The position numbers and the translations under genes were made by a program. The notes under the pieces are model-generated. The model was not told the DNA's origin. It was given only the letters and a program-made list of their open reading frames with translations, and ran no database searches. This document shows, in pieces, positions 7,046-13,030 of a stretch of DNA of 13,030 nt. The stretch is from Maritimibacter sp. GTDB taxonomy: Bacteria; Pseudomonadota; Alphaproteobacteria; Rhodobacterales; Rhodobacteraceae. Location of the stretch: the NCBI GenBank assembly GCA_003520545.1, contig DOUP01000171.1:779-13808 (forward strand), in the 5' to 3' direction. Position 1 is the stretch's first letter. Each line of letters starts with the position of its first letter.

Positions 7046-7082
7046 CCAGAAAACCAGAAAACCAGAAAACTGGTTTTCTGGT
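7046..7082. repeat. Triple CCAGAAAA direct repeat forming a perfect 13-bp hairpin
   Basis: CCAGAAAA occurs three times head to tail (7046-7053, 7054-7061, 7062-7069), followed by its inverted counterpart CTGGTTTTCTGG (7070-7081). The result is a perfect 13-bp stem, ACCAGAAAACCAG (7053-7065) with CTGGTTTTCTGGT (7070-7082), around an AAAA loop. It starts 59 bp after the lpxK-like stop. There is no T-run after the stem, so it is not a standard terminator. It may be an mRNA 3'-end stabilising hairpin, a protein-binding site, or a dispersed intergenic repeat. Confidence 0.9.
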
Positions 7083-7100
7083 ATGCGCACGTTTGGTGCC

Positions 7101-7125
7101 GACCGCGCCCGACCGCGCCCGACCG
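7101..7125. repeat. 10-bp tandem repeat GACCGCGCCC, two and a half copies
   Basis: GACCGCGCCC occurs at 7101-7110 and 7111-7120, followed by a partial third copy, GACCG (7121-7125). It is GC-rich and directly follows the AT-rich hairpin region. It looks like slippage; no function is evident. Confidence 0.85.
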
Positions 7126-7291
7126 ATGCCAAGATGCGGTCGCCGTTGGGACGCAGTTCTCAATCCATTGGGGTCGTGCGGTCTGCCGGTGGCTGGTGGC
7201 GATGTTTCGCGCGGGTCAAGACCCTCCGACCGAAATCATTGGACTCGGCCCGCATCCCTTCCTAAGCTCCAATGTAAAGGAGATAAACATT

Positions 7292-7582
7292 ATGCCGCTG
7301 CCTCTCGCCCCCATCGCCGGTATCGCCCTTCGTTACGGTGCCGTTGCGCTCGCCACCTATACGGTTGCCCGCCGCACGGCGCGCAAGGTCGAACCCGGGC
7401 GGCGAGACCAGCGGGCCGAGGATTCGCATGATGATCTGCCCGAAGGCATGACCCTGCGGCGCGAGGCCGATCAGGCCAATGCGACCGGGCGTTTCAAACG
7501 CAAGATCACCCTTGGCAATTCCGGTTCGTCCTACGAGATTGATGCCAGCGCGTTGACCCGCATCCGGGTGCGCAAACTGTAA
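7292..7582 (+). CDS. Small conserved-looking protein of unknown function, 96 residues
   Basis: I do not recognise a named family. The ATG at 7292 is fixed by a strong AAAGGAG (7276-7282). Residues 1-27 are hydrophobic and small (PLPLAPIAGIALRYGAVALATY), then turn basic at VARRTARK, so a single N-terminal membrane segment or re-entrant anchor with a cytoplasmic remainder is likely. The middle (about 32-60) is charged and probably flexible (RRDQRAEDSHDD). The C-terminal 35 residues (GRFKRKITLGNSGSSYEIDASALTRIRVRKL) suggest a few short beta strands. There is no cysteine, metal motif or nucleotide motif. The stop lies 12 bp before the GST-like gene, whose ribosome-binding site overlaps the stop, so the two form an operon. 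The frame is open further upstream to 7016, but that extension runs through repeats and has no ribosome-binding site. Confidence 0.8.
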   Translation: MPLPLAPIAGIALRYGAVALATYTVARRTARKVEPGRRDQRAEDSHDDLPEGMTLRREADQANATGRFKRKITLGNSGSSYEIDASALTRIRVRKL

Positions 7583-7594
7583 AGGACGGATCAC

Positions 7595-8203
7595 ATGATG
7601 CAGCTTCTGGGCAATGCCGCCTCTCCTTACGTGCGAAAGGTGCGTGTGACGGCGCTTGAAACGGACCAAGACGACGAGATCGAGATGATCGCGGTCGCAA
7701 CCAGCCCGATCAATACACCACCGGAAGTCTCCGCCGCGCATTCTGCGGGCAAGATCCCGGCCCTGATGCGGCCAGACGGCTGCACGCTTTACGACAGCCG
7801 GGTCATTACCCGTTATCTCGATGCCCGCGCCGGGGGGCTGCTGTACCGGGAGAACCGGGTGTGGGAGGTCCTGACGCTCGAAGCCACGGGCGACGGTATC
7901 CTCGATAGCGCCGTGAACATGGTCTATGAAAAACGCGTGCGGCCCGAGGACAAGGTCGATCATGGTTGGCTCGAAGCGCAATGGGCAAAGGTCGAGAACG
8001 CGTTGACTGCTCTGGAAATGCGTTGGATGAGCCATTTGTCGGGACCGATTGACGCAGGGCAGATCGCCGTCGGCTGTGCGCTGGGCTATCTTGACTTCCG
8101 ACATCCGGATCGCGAATGGCGCAAGGGGCACGGTGCGCTCGATGACTGGTATGCCGTGTTTTCAGAGCGGGAGTCGATGAAAGCCACGGTTCCGGGTGAC
8201 TGA
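7595..8203 (+). CDS. Glutathione S-transferase family protein
   Basis: Cytosolic protein of 202 residues, the usual GST length. The N-terminal thioredoxin-like half shows LLGNAASPYVRKVRVTALE, where the SPYVRKV segment corresponds to the active-site helix of bacterial GSTs (Ser10 is the candidate thiol-activating residue). GKIPAL (about 52-57) contains the cis-Pro, and DSRVITRYLD (67-76) is the segment that normally binds the glutamyl part of glutathione, with DS in place of the usual ES. The C-terminal half is helical and tryptophan-containing, with a late DDWYAVFSERESM that fits the family end. The start at 7595 follows AAAGGA (7581-7586) by 8 nt; ATG 7598 is an alternative. It is co-transcribed with the 96-residue protein. 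The substrate cannot be inferred; many such proteins are detoxification or reductive enzymes of unknown specificity. Confidence 0.88.
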   Translation: MMQLLGNAASPYVRKVRVTALETDQDDEIEMIAVATSPINTPPEVSAAHSAGKIPALMRPDGCTLYDSRVITRYLDARAGGLLYRENRVWEVLTLEATGDGILDSAVNMVYEKRVRPEDKVDHGWLEAQWAKVENALTALEMRWMSHLSGPIDAGQIAVGCALGYLDFRHPDREWRKGHGALDDWYAVFSERESMKATVPGD

Positions 8204-8438
8204 ACCTGTCTTCCCGCGCGCAAATCCTGACAGAATCACTTCGAATACGATTGCAGGCCGCACCCGGGGAATTCCGATCCGTCGTGACCCTTTGTCCAAG
8301 TATTTCTTGGGTCTGTGCGCGTTTGTCCGCTGGACGGAGGTTGTTTTGAACGTTAAACACCGCCGCGATGGGCTGTGGGTGACCGCTGGCCTATGGGACA
8401 TTTTGGCCGCACCCGCGGCTTAGCTAGGGAGAGCAATC
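8204..8438 (+). promoter_or_regulatory. Leader and probable promoter region of petABC
   Basis: This 235-bp gap separates the GST-like gene from petA and must hold the operon promoter unless there is readthrough. Visible structure is an inverted repeat CCAAG-N5-CTTGG (8296-8310) and a second small one, GTCC-GCT-GGAC (8325-8335). The best sigma-70-like pair I find is CTGGAC (8330-8335) with TTAAAC (8353-8358) at 17 nt, which is only a fair match. The ribosome-binding site is AGGGAGAG at 8426-8433. An open frame at 8196-8423 has no start signal and is not believed. Confidence 0.45.
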
Positions 8439-9002
8439 GTGTCGCAGACAGACGATCACGAAGGAACCCGCCGGGATTTCCTCTACTACGCCACAGCCGG
8501 TGCCGGCGTTGTCGCTACGGGCGCCGCGGTCTGGCCGCTGATCAACCAGATGAACCCGTCGTTGGACGTGCAGGCGCTGTCGTCGATCCGTGTCGACATT
8601 TCGGGCATGTCCGAAGGCAGCCAGCTGACGGTCAAGTGGCTCGGCAAGCCGGTGTTCATCCGCTACCGCACGCAGGACGAAATCGACGCCGCGAACGCAG
8701 ACGACGTGTCGGCCCTGCCCGACCCGCTGGCGCGGAATGAAAACATCGACGGCACCGCACCTGCGACCGACGGCAACCGCACCCTCGACGAAGACGAAAA
8801 GTGGCTGGTCATGATGGGCGTCTGCACGCACCTCGGCTGTGTGCCGCTGGGCGACGGTGCCGGTGACTACGGCGGGTGGTACTGCCCCTGCCACGGTTCC
8901 CATTACGACACCGCTGGCCGTATTCGCCGCGGGCCTGCGCCTGAGAACCTCCCGGTTCCGGTTGCGCAGTTCGTCGACGACTCCACCATTCAGCTGGGCT
9001 AA
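8439..9002 (+). CDS. petA: Ubiquinol-cytochrome c reductase, Rieske iron-sulfur subunit
   Basis: Rieske protein of the cytochrome bc1 complex: takes one electron from ubiquinol at the Qo site and passes it to cytochrome c1 in the periplasm. It has 187 residues, as in Rhodobacter. A twin-arginine motif TRRDFLYYA (10-18) precedes a single membrane anchor (about 16-38), which is retained rather than cleaved. The cluster motifs are CTHLGC (129-134) and CPCHGSHYD (149-157): ligands Cys129, His131, Cys149 and His152, and a disulfide Cys134-Cys151. The 80-125 region is the extra loop found in alphaproteobacterial Rieske proteins. The start is GTG at 8439, supported by AGGGAGAG 5 nt upstream and by the Tat motif falling at the right distance. 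It is the first gene of petABC, 11 bp before petB. Confidence 0.98.
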   Translation: MSQTDDHEGTRRDFLYYATAGAGVVATGAAVWPLINQMNPSLDVQALSSIRVDISGMSEGSQLTVKWLGKPVFIRYRTQDEIDAANADDVSALPDPLARNENIDGTAPATDGNRTLDEDEKWLVMMGVCTHLGCVPLGDGAGDYGGWYCPCHGSHYDTAGRIRRGPAPENLPVPVAQFVDDSTIQLG

Positions 9003-9013
9003 GGGAGAACAAG

Positions 9014-10336
9014 ATGGCTGGTATTCCCCACGACCACTACGAGCCGAAGTCCGGCTTTGAAAAATGGCTGCACAAGCGGCTTCCGATCGTATCGCTTGCA
9101 TATGACACGCTGATGATCCCCACGCCCAAGAACCTGAACTGGATGTGGATCTGGGGCATCGTTCTGACCTTCTGCCTCGTGTTGCAGATCGTCACCGGCG
9201 TGATCCTCGTGATGCACTACACCCCACAGGTCGATATGGCTTTCGCCTCCATCGAGCACATCATGCGTGACGTGAACGGCGGCTTCTTCCTGCGGTACAT
9301 GCACGCGAACGGCGCTTCGCTGTTCTTCATCGCGGTCTATATCCATATCTTCCGTGGTCTCTACTACGGCTCCTACAAGGCGCCGCGCGAAGTGACCTGG
9401 ATCATCGGGATGCTGATCTACCTTGCCATGATGGCCACCGGTTTCCTGGGCTACGTTCTGCCCTGGGGTCAGATGTCCTTCTGGGGCGCGACCGTGATCA
9501 CCGGCCTGTTCGGTGCGATCCCGTTCATCGGCGAAGGCATCCAGACCTGGCTCCTCGGCGGGCCGGCGGTGGACAACGCCACGCTGAACCGCTTCTTCTC
9601 GCTGCACTACCTGCTGCCCTTCGTGATCGCCGCCCTCGTGGCCGTCCACATCTGGGCCTTCCACACCACGGGCAACAACAACCCGACAGGTGTCGAGGTG
9701 CGTCGCGGCTCCAAGGAAGAAGCCAAGAAAGACACGCTTCCGTTCTGGCCCTACTTCGTGATCAAGGATCTCTTCGCCCTCGCGATCGTGTTCCTGATCT
9801 TCTGGGCTGTCGTGGGCTTCATGCCGAACTACCTGGGTCACCCCGACAACTACATCGAGGCCAACCCGCTGGCGACGCCCGCACACATCGTTCCGGAATG
9901 GTACTACCTGCCGTTCTACGCGATCCTGCGTGCCTTCACCGCCGACGTTTGGGCCGTGCAGTTCGTGAGCTGGATCACCGGCGGCATCGTGGACGCGAAG
10001 TTCTTTGGCGTGCTCGCCATGTTCGGCGCGATCTTCGTGATGGTCCTGGCGCCTTGGCTCGACACCTCGTCGACCCGTTCGGGCCGTTACCGTCCGGCGT
10101 TCAAGTGGTGGTTCTGGCTTCTGGCCATCGACTTCATGGTTCTCATGTGGGTCGGCGCCCGTGACACGAACTTCCCGCACGACTGGATTTCGCTGATCGG
10201 TGCAACCTACTGGTTCGCCTACTTCCTCGTGGTCCTGCCGCTGCTCGGTATCTTCGAAAAGCCGACGACGCCGCCGGAAACCATCGAAGAAGACTTCAAA
10301 CATCACTACCCCGACAGCCCGTCGGCGGCCGAGTGA
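9014..10336 (+). CDS. petB: Ubiquinol-cytochrome c reductase, cytochrome b subunit
   Basis: Core membrane subunit of the bc1 complex, holding the low- and high-potential b haems and both quinone sites. It has 440 residues, the full length for a single-chain bacterial cytochrome b with eight helices, not the split plastid form. Haem ligands fall at His97, His111, His198 and His212, the same numbers as in Rhodobacter. The Qo-site motif PEWYYLP starts at Pro294, and the GYVLPWGQMSFWGATV segment (146-161) forms the other wall of Qo. The tail after about 420 is charged and cytoplasmic. AAGGGAG lies upstream of the ATG at 9014, just after the petA stop. Its stop TGA is followed by petC within 14 bp. 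Nothing unusual is seen at the positions where inhibitor resistance usually arises, though I did not check every one. The name fbcB is used for the same gene in some species. Confidence 0.98.
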   Translation: MAGIPHDHYEPKSGFEKWLHKRLPIVSLAYDTLMIPTPKNLNWMWIWGIVLTFCLVLQIVTGVILVMHYTPQVDMAFASIEHIMRDVNGGFFLRYMHANGASLFFIAVYIHIFRGLYYGSYKAPREVTWIIGMLIYLAMMATGFLGYVLPWGQMSFWGATVITGLFGAIPFIGEGIQTWLLGGPAVDNATLNRFFSLHYLLPFVIAALVAVHIWAFHTTGNNNPTGVEVRRGSKEEAKKDTLPFWPYFVIKDLFALAIVFLIFWAVVGFMPNYLGHPDNYIEANPLATPAHIVPEWYYLPFYAILRAFTADVWAVQFVSWITGGIVDAKFFGVLAMFGAIFVMVLAPWLDTSSTRSGRYRPAFKWWFWLLAIDFMVLMWVGARDTNFPHDWISLIGATYWFAYFLVVLPLLGIFEKPTTPPETIEEDFKHHYPDSPSAAE

Positions 10337-10350
10337 AAGGGACGAGACAA

Positions 10351-11154
10351 ATGATCAAGAAACTCACCCTTACGGCGATCACCGCTCTGTCCTTGAGCCT
10401 CTCTGGCGCGTTTGCGGCAGGTGACGGTGAAGCCCACATCGAGGACATCGCCTTTTCCTTCGAAGGACCGTTTGGCACCTATGACATCGAGCAGCTTCAG
10501 CGTGGCTTCAAAGTCTACTCGGAAGTCTGCCGCGCCTGTCACGGTCTGAAGTTCGTCGCCTTCCGCGCGCTCTATGAGCCCGGTGGTCTGAATTACTCGG
10601 AAGACGAAGTGCGCGCCTATGCGGCCGAGAACTACGAAGTGTTCGACGCAGAGCTGGACGATTTCCGGCCCTCGATCCCGTCGGATTACTTCCCGGCTGT
10701 CACTGGCCTCGGCATGGGCCCGGACCTGTCGCTCATGGCGAAAGCCCGCGCGGGGTTCCATGGCCCCGCAGGCACCGGTCTGAGCCAACTTGTGAACGGC
10801 ATCGGTGGCCCGGAATACATCTACTCGTTCCTCACCGGCTTCACCGGCGAAGAGCGTGAGGTGGCGGGCCAGTTCCTTTATGGAAACACCGCGTTTGACG
10901 GTGGCTGGGTCTCCATGCCGCCGCAGCTGTCCGACGACCTGATCGAATACGACGACGGCACGCCCGCAACGGAAGAGCAGATGGCCGAAGACGTCGCTGC
11001 CTTCCTGATGTGGACGGCCGAGCCGAAGATGATGGCCCGTAAACAGGCCGGTTTCGTCGGCGTGATCATTCTCGCCGTGCTCGCCTCGCTTCTGTATCTC
11101 ACCAACAAGAAGCTCTGGGCGCCGCACAAATACGGCAAGGAACTCGATCTCTGA
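10351..11154 (+). CDS. petC: Ubiquinol-cytochrome c reductase, cytochrome c1 subunit
   Basis: Periplasmic membrane-anchored c-type haem protein that takes electrons from the Rieske centre and passes them to cytochrome c. From the ATG at 10351 it has 267 residues. Residues 1-22 are a signal peptide (IKKLTLTAITALSLSLSGAFA). The haem motif is CRACH (Cys60, Cys63, His64) and the sixth ligand is Met189 in WVSMPPQL. A single C-terminal helix at about 234-251 anchors it, followed by the basic tail KKLWAPHKYGKELDL. The ATG is chosen over the GTG at 10333 because AAGGGA (10338-10343) lies 7 nt before it and the signal peptide then starts with the basic residues. There are no cysteines outside the haem motif, so the extra disulfide known from the Rhodobacter sphaeroides/capsulatus proteins is absent. 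It is the last gene of the operon, ended by the hairpin at 11176. Confidence 0.97.
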   Translation: MIKKLTLTAITALSLSLSGAFAAGDGEAHIEDIAFSFEGPFGTYDIEQLQRGFKVYSEVCRACHGLKFVAFRALYEPGGLNYSEDEVRAYAAENYEVFDAELDDFRPSIPSDYFPAVTGLGMGPDLSLMAKARAGFHGPAGTGLSQLVNGIGGPEYIYSFLTGFTGEEREVAGQFLYGNTAFDGGWVSMPPQLSDDLIEYDDGTPATEEQMAEDVAAFLMWTAEPKMMARKQAGFVGVIILAVLASLLYLTNKKLWAPHKYGKELDL

Positions 11155-11175
11155 TCGACGCCTGATACCCATTCG

Positions 11176-11203
11176 AAAGGGCGCTCTTCGGGGCGCCCTT
11201 TTT
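11176..11203 (+). terminator. Rho-independent terminator after petC
   Basis: A perfect 9-bp stem, AAAGGGCGC (11176-11184) with GCGCCCTTT (11193-11201), has an 8-nt loop and ends in a five-T run (11199-11203), 21 bp after the petC stop. Read on the minus strand the same stem is followed by three T, so it may also act weakly on thiQ transcripts arriving from the right. Confidence 0.94.
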
Positions 11204-11242
11204 CGTTTCCACCGTTGCCGCACAGATCGCCGATGCCGACGG

Positions 11243-11935
11243 TTATCCCAGGTAATCGCGCAGCGCGTCGGGTGGGTTGCGAAAAATATCCTCGGTCGGG
11301 CGCGGTGCCTGTGCTTCGCCGCCTGCGACCAGGATAACCTCATCCGCAATGCGCCGCGCGTCTTCGGGTTCATGGCTTACCATGATGAGCGTGGCGTCCG
11401 TGTCGTCGGCGAGTTTGCCGACCAGCTCCAGCATTTCCGCCCGCAGGGCAGGACCGAGTGCGCCGAACGGCTCATCGAGCAGCAGAAGGGGTTTGTGCCG
11501 CAACAGCGCCCGGGCCAGTGCGACGCGGGCGATCTGGCCACCGGACAGCGCGGCGGGCTTGCGCGCGCCAAGCCCGCCGAGCCCGACACGTTCCAAGGCC
11601 GCGTTCACCTGCGTATGGTCCGTTTGAGACAGCTTCAGGTTCGGAGACAGGCCTAGCCCGACGTTCTGTGCGGCGGTGAGGTGGGGGAACAGGTTGTTGT
11701 CCTGGAAGATCACCGACACGGGCCGCGCGCCCGGTGCCATGGGGCCGAGGTCTTCATCGTCCCACAATATGCGTCCTTCCTCCGGCGCAAGGAACCCCGC
11801 GATCCCGGCGAGAAGCGTGGATTTCCCTGCCCCGGAGGGGCCGAGCACCGCGACCTTGCGCCCCTTGGCCACGGTCAGATCGGCGGTGAGCGAAAAGTCT
11901 CCCGCGCGCAGGGTGAGGTGGTCAAGCGTCAGCAT
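11243..11935 (-). CDS. thiQ: Thiamine ABC transporter ATP-binding protein
   Basis: ATPase of the ThiBPQ importer of thiamine and its phosphates, on the cytoplasmic face of the membrane. It has 230 residues, the normal ThiQ length. In order: Walker A GPSGAGKST (32-40), Q-loop FQDNNLF (77-83), signature LSGGQIARVALAR (130-142), Walker B LLLLDEP (150-156) and switch His188. The D-loop after Walker B reads GALGP where most ABC ATPases have SALD; my recollection is that ThiQ from related bacteria often has ALGP, so this may be a lineage trait rather than damage. The ATG at 11935 lies inside the end of thiP (14-bp overlap), so the genes are translationally coupled. Identity rests mainly on the ThiP neighbour and the compact length. 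It is the last gene of the operon on this side. Confidence 0.93.
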   Translation of the reverse strand: MLTLDHLTLRAGDFSLTADLTVAKGRKVAVLGPSGAGKSTLLAGIAGFLAPEEGRILWDDEDLGPMAPGARPVSVIFQDNNLFPHLTAAQNVGLGLSPNLKLSQTDHTQVNAALERVGLGGLGARKPAALSGGQIARVALARALLRHKPLLLLDEPFGALGPALRAEMLELVGKLADDTDATLIMVSHEPEDARRIADEVILVAGGEAQAPRPTEDIFRNPPDALRDYLG

Positions 11936-13030
11936 TCACACGCCCTCCTTGGTCGAAAAGCCAGAACACCCCGAGGCTCAGGGCGAGCAAGACGAGCGAG
12001 GCGCCTGCCGCGTCCTCCATACGGTAGGCGGTCATCAGGCGGAAGATTTGCAGGGGCAGGGTCGGGCTGTCCGGACTGGCGAAAAGCGCGATCACCCCGA
12101 GATCGCCGAGCGACAGCGCCCCGGTTAGGCCGGCGGTGAAACCGAGCGGTCGGGTCAGGCGCGGAAGCCAGAGGCGACGCAGGCGCGCGCGGCCGGTCAT
12201 GGCAAGGCTGTCCGCGAGCCGCCCGTAATCGGCCTCCACTTGTCCCAGCGCCGGGATCAGCGCGCGCAGCGCGAAGGGGAGCGACATGGTGGCGTTGACC
12301 AGCGCGGTGACGGGTAGCGCGAGCGCAAAGGGGTCGGCTATAGGGTTGATGACGATGAACAGCCCGGTGCCGATGACAAGCGGCGAGGCGACGATGGTGA
12401 GCGTGCCCAACCCTTCGACCAGCCGCGACCGGCGATGCACGGCGAAGGCGGCGATGGGCAGGGCGAGCGCGAAGGTAATGACGATCGAGGTCAGGGCCAC
12501 GCCGATCGAACGCAGGGCCGAGGTCCAGACGATCAGCGGCAGGCTGGCGACGCGGCCCAGCCCATCGACAGCGATGGAGAGGATCGGGAGGATCAGGAAC
12601 AGCGTGGCAGCGGTGATGAGCGCGGTGTCGAGCACCTTGGCCCCGCGCCCGTCAGCGTCCCACCGCGCAACGCTCCGATCCAGTCCCGCGCCGAAGCCCG
12701 CCGGGAGCGCAACACGAAGCGCGATGAGCGCCACCACACCGCCAAGGACCACCTGGACGAGCGCGAGAAGCGCCGCTTTACCGAGGTCGAAGTCGAGGCG
12801 AAAGGCCTGGTAGATCGCAAGCTCGATGGTCGTGGCGCGCGGACCGCCGCCAAGCGCGAGCGCGACCGCGAAAGACGTCAGGCAGAGCAGGAAAATGACG
12901 AGGAAGGCGCCGGGCAGCACCTCGCGCAGCATCGGGCGCTCAAGGTGGCGGGCGATGTCGCGGCTTCGGAACCCGAGCGCGGCGGCAAGGCGGAAACGCT
13001 CGCCGGGGATGGCGAGCCAGCCTTGCAGGA
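11922..13030 (-). CDS. thiP: Thiamine ABC transporter permease, 3' part
   Basis: Inner-membrane permease of the thiamine importer; the 5' end is beyond the right edge. About 369 codons are present of roughly 510-530 expected. The frame is open to position 13028, upstream of the ATG at 12932. The visible protein is a fused tandem permease: the end of the first half, with its cytoplasmic coupling loop (GERFRLAAALGFRSRDIARH, then ERPMLREVLPGAF), and the complete second half with its own coupling loop (EADYGRLADSLAMTGRARLRRLWLPRLTRP). The stretch LLCLTSFAVALALGGGP followed by TTIELAIYQAFR is highly characteristic of ThiP and separates it from iron (FbpB) permeases. It overlaps thiQ by 14 bp. The binding-protein gene thiB and any TPP riboswitch would lie upstream, outside the window. 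Confidence 0.94.
   Translation of the reverse strand, partial: LQGWLAIPGERFRLAAALGFRSRDIARHLERPMLREVLPGAFLVIFLLCLTSFAVALALGGGPRATTIELAIYQAFRLDFDLGKAALLALVQVVLGGVVALIALRVALPAGFGAGLDRSVARWDADGRGAKVLDTALITAATLFLILPILSIAVDGLGRVASLPLIVWTSALRSIGVALTSIVITFALALPIAAFAVHRRSRLVEGLGTLTIVASPLVIGTGLFIVINPIADPFALALPVTALVNATMSLPFALRALIPALGQVEADYGRLADSLAMTGRARLRRLWLPRLTRPLGFTAGLTGALSLGDLGVIALFASPDSPTLPLQIFRLMTAYRMEDAAGASLVLLALSLGVFWLFDQGGRVNADA

Larger units (their letters stand above)
6995..7291. other. 297-bp gene-free stretch with repeats, ahead of the 96-residue protein gene
   Basis: No credible gene is seen here. It opens with an AT-rich part (about 6995-7082) unlike the surrounding DNA, containing the CCAGAAAA repeats and hairpin, then the GACCGCGCCC tandem duplication, then GC-rich sequence. 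Short open frames run through it, but they lack ribosome-binding sites and read as arginine/proline-rich or repeat translations. A possible sigma-70-like promoter for the downstream gene is TTGGAC (7239-7244), an 18-nt gap and TAAGCT (7263-7268); this is weak evidence. Confidence 0.6.

Noticed and set aside
7046..7081. CCAGAAAA repeats as a CRISPR array
   Set aside because: The units are 8 bp and directly adjacent, with no spacers and no cas genes nearby.
7053..7082. The hairpin as an intrinsic terminator of the lpxK-like gene
   Set aside because: The stem is AT-rich and followed by ATGCGCACG rather than a T-run.
7016..7291. Extension of the 96-residue protein up to position 7016, and other small open frames in the gap
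   Set aside because: The extension translates the hairpin and tandem repeats and lacks a ribosome-binding site, while ATG 7292 has a strong one.
8196..8423. 75-residue open frame between the GST-like gene and petA
   Set aside because: It overlaps the GST end, has no ribosome-binding site and occupies the expected petABC promoter region.
8999..10306. 435-residue open frame on the minus strand opposite petB
   Set aside because: It is exactly antisense to a certain cytochrome b gene. The translation is rich in His, Asp, Glu, Arg and Val with no domain pattern, typical of the reverse frame of high-GC codons.
10333..10350. Longer cytochrome c1 starting at GTG 10333
   Set aside because: It overlaps the petB stop, adds residues before a standard signal peptide, and the good ribosome-binding site AAGGGA serves ATG 10351.

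Overview
The window looks like chromosomal DNA of a high-GC alphaproteobacterium, most likely a marine Rhodobacteraceae (Roseobacter-group) species. The grounds are a petABC operon whose haem and Fe-S ligand numbering matches Rhodobacter, the style of the CueR/CopA, ThiPQ and NMT1/THI5-type transporter proteins, and dense gene packing with ATGA/TGATG overlaps. No phage, transposase, CRISPR, tRNA or rRNA is visible.

Layout, left to right: (1) 1-1556 (+), the 3' end of an ABC permease and its NMT1/THI5-like periplasmic binding protein, closed by a strong hairpin terminator. (2) 1555-4718, a copper-homeostasis block: copA-cueR on the minus strand, overlapping by ATGA, and a divergent CopZ-like chaperone on the plus strand. 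A textbook CueR promoter (15-bp perfect palindrome inside a 19-bp spacer) lies just upstream of copA. (3) 4776-6994 (+), a WaaA-like/LpxK-like pair overlapping at TGATG. Both are recognisable as lipid A-Kdo enzymes, but both have lost several catalytic or substrate-binding motifs. (4) 6995-7291, a gene-free stretch with three CCAGAAAA repeats forming a perfect 13-bp hairpin, then a 10-bp tandem duplication. (5) 7292-8203 (+), a 96-residue protein of unknown function and a glutathione S-transferase-like protein. (6) 8439-11154 (+), petA-petB-petC, the complete cytochrome bc1 complex, ended by a strong terminator. (7) 11243-13030 (-), thiQ and the 3' part of thiP, the thiamine ABC importer, running off the right edge.

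How the genes work together: copA, cueR and copZ form a Cu(I) sensing, trafficking and export module, and the promoter geometry explains its control. petABC supplies the quinol:cytochrome c step of respiration. ThiPQ imports thiamine or its phosphates, and the left-edge transporter belongs to a family that takes up thiamine-precursor pyrimidines or related heterocycles, but its substrate cannot be fixed here. The most unusual item is the WaaA/LpxK-like pair: the two proteins sit in the arrangement expected for lipid A-Kdo synthesis, yet have changed together at the sites expected to be needed for that chemistry. Family comparisons here are from remembered consensus motifs, not from alignments.
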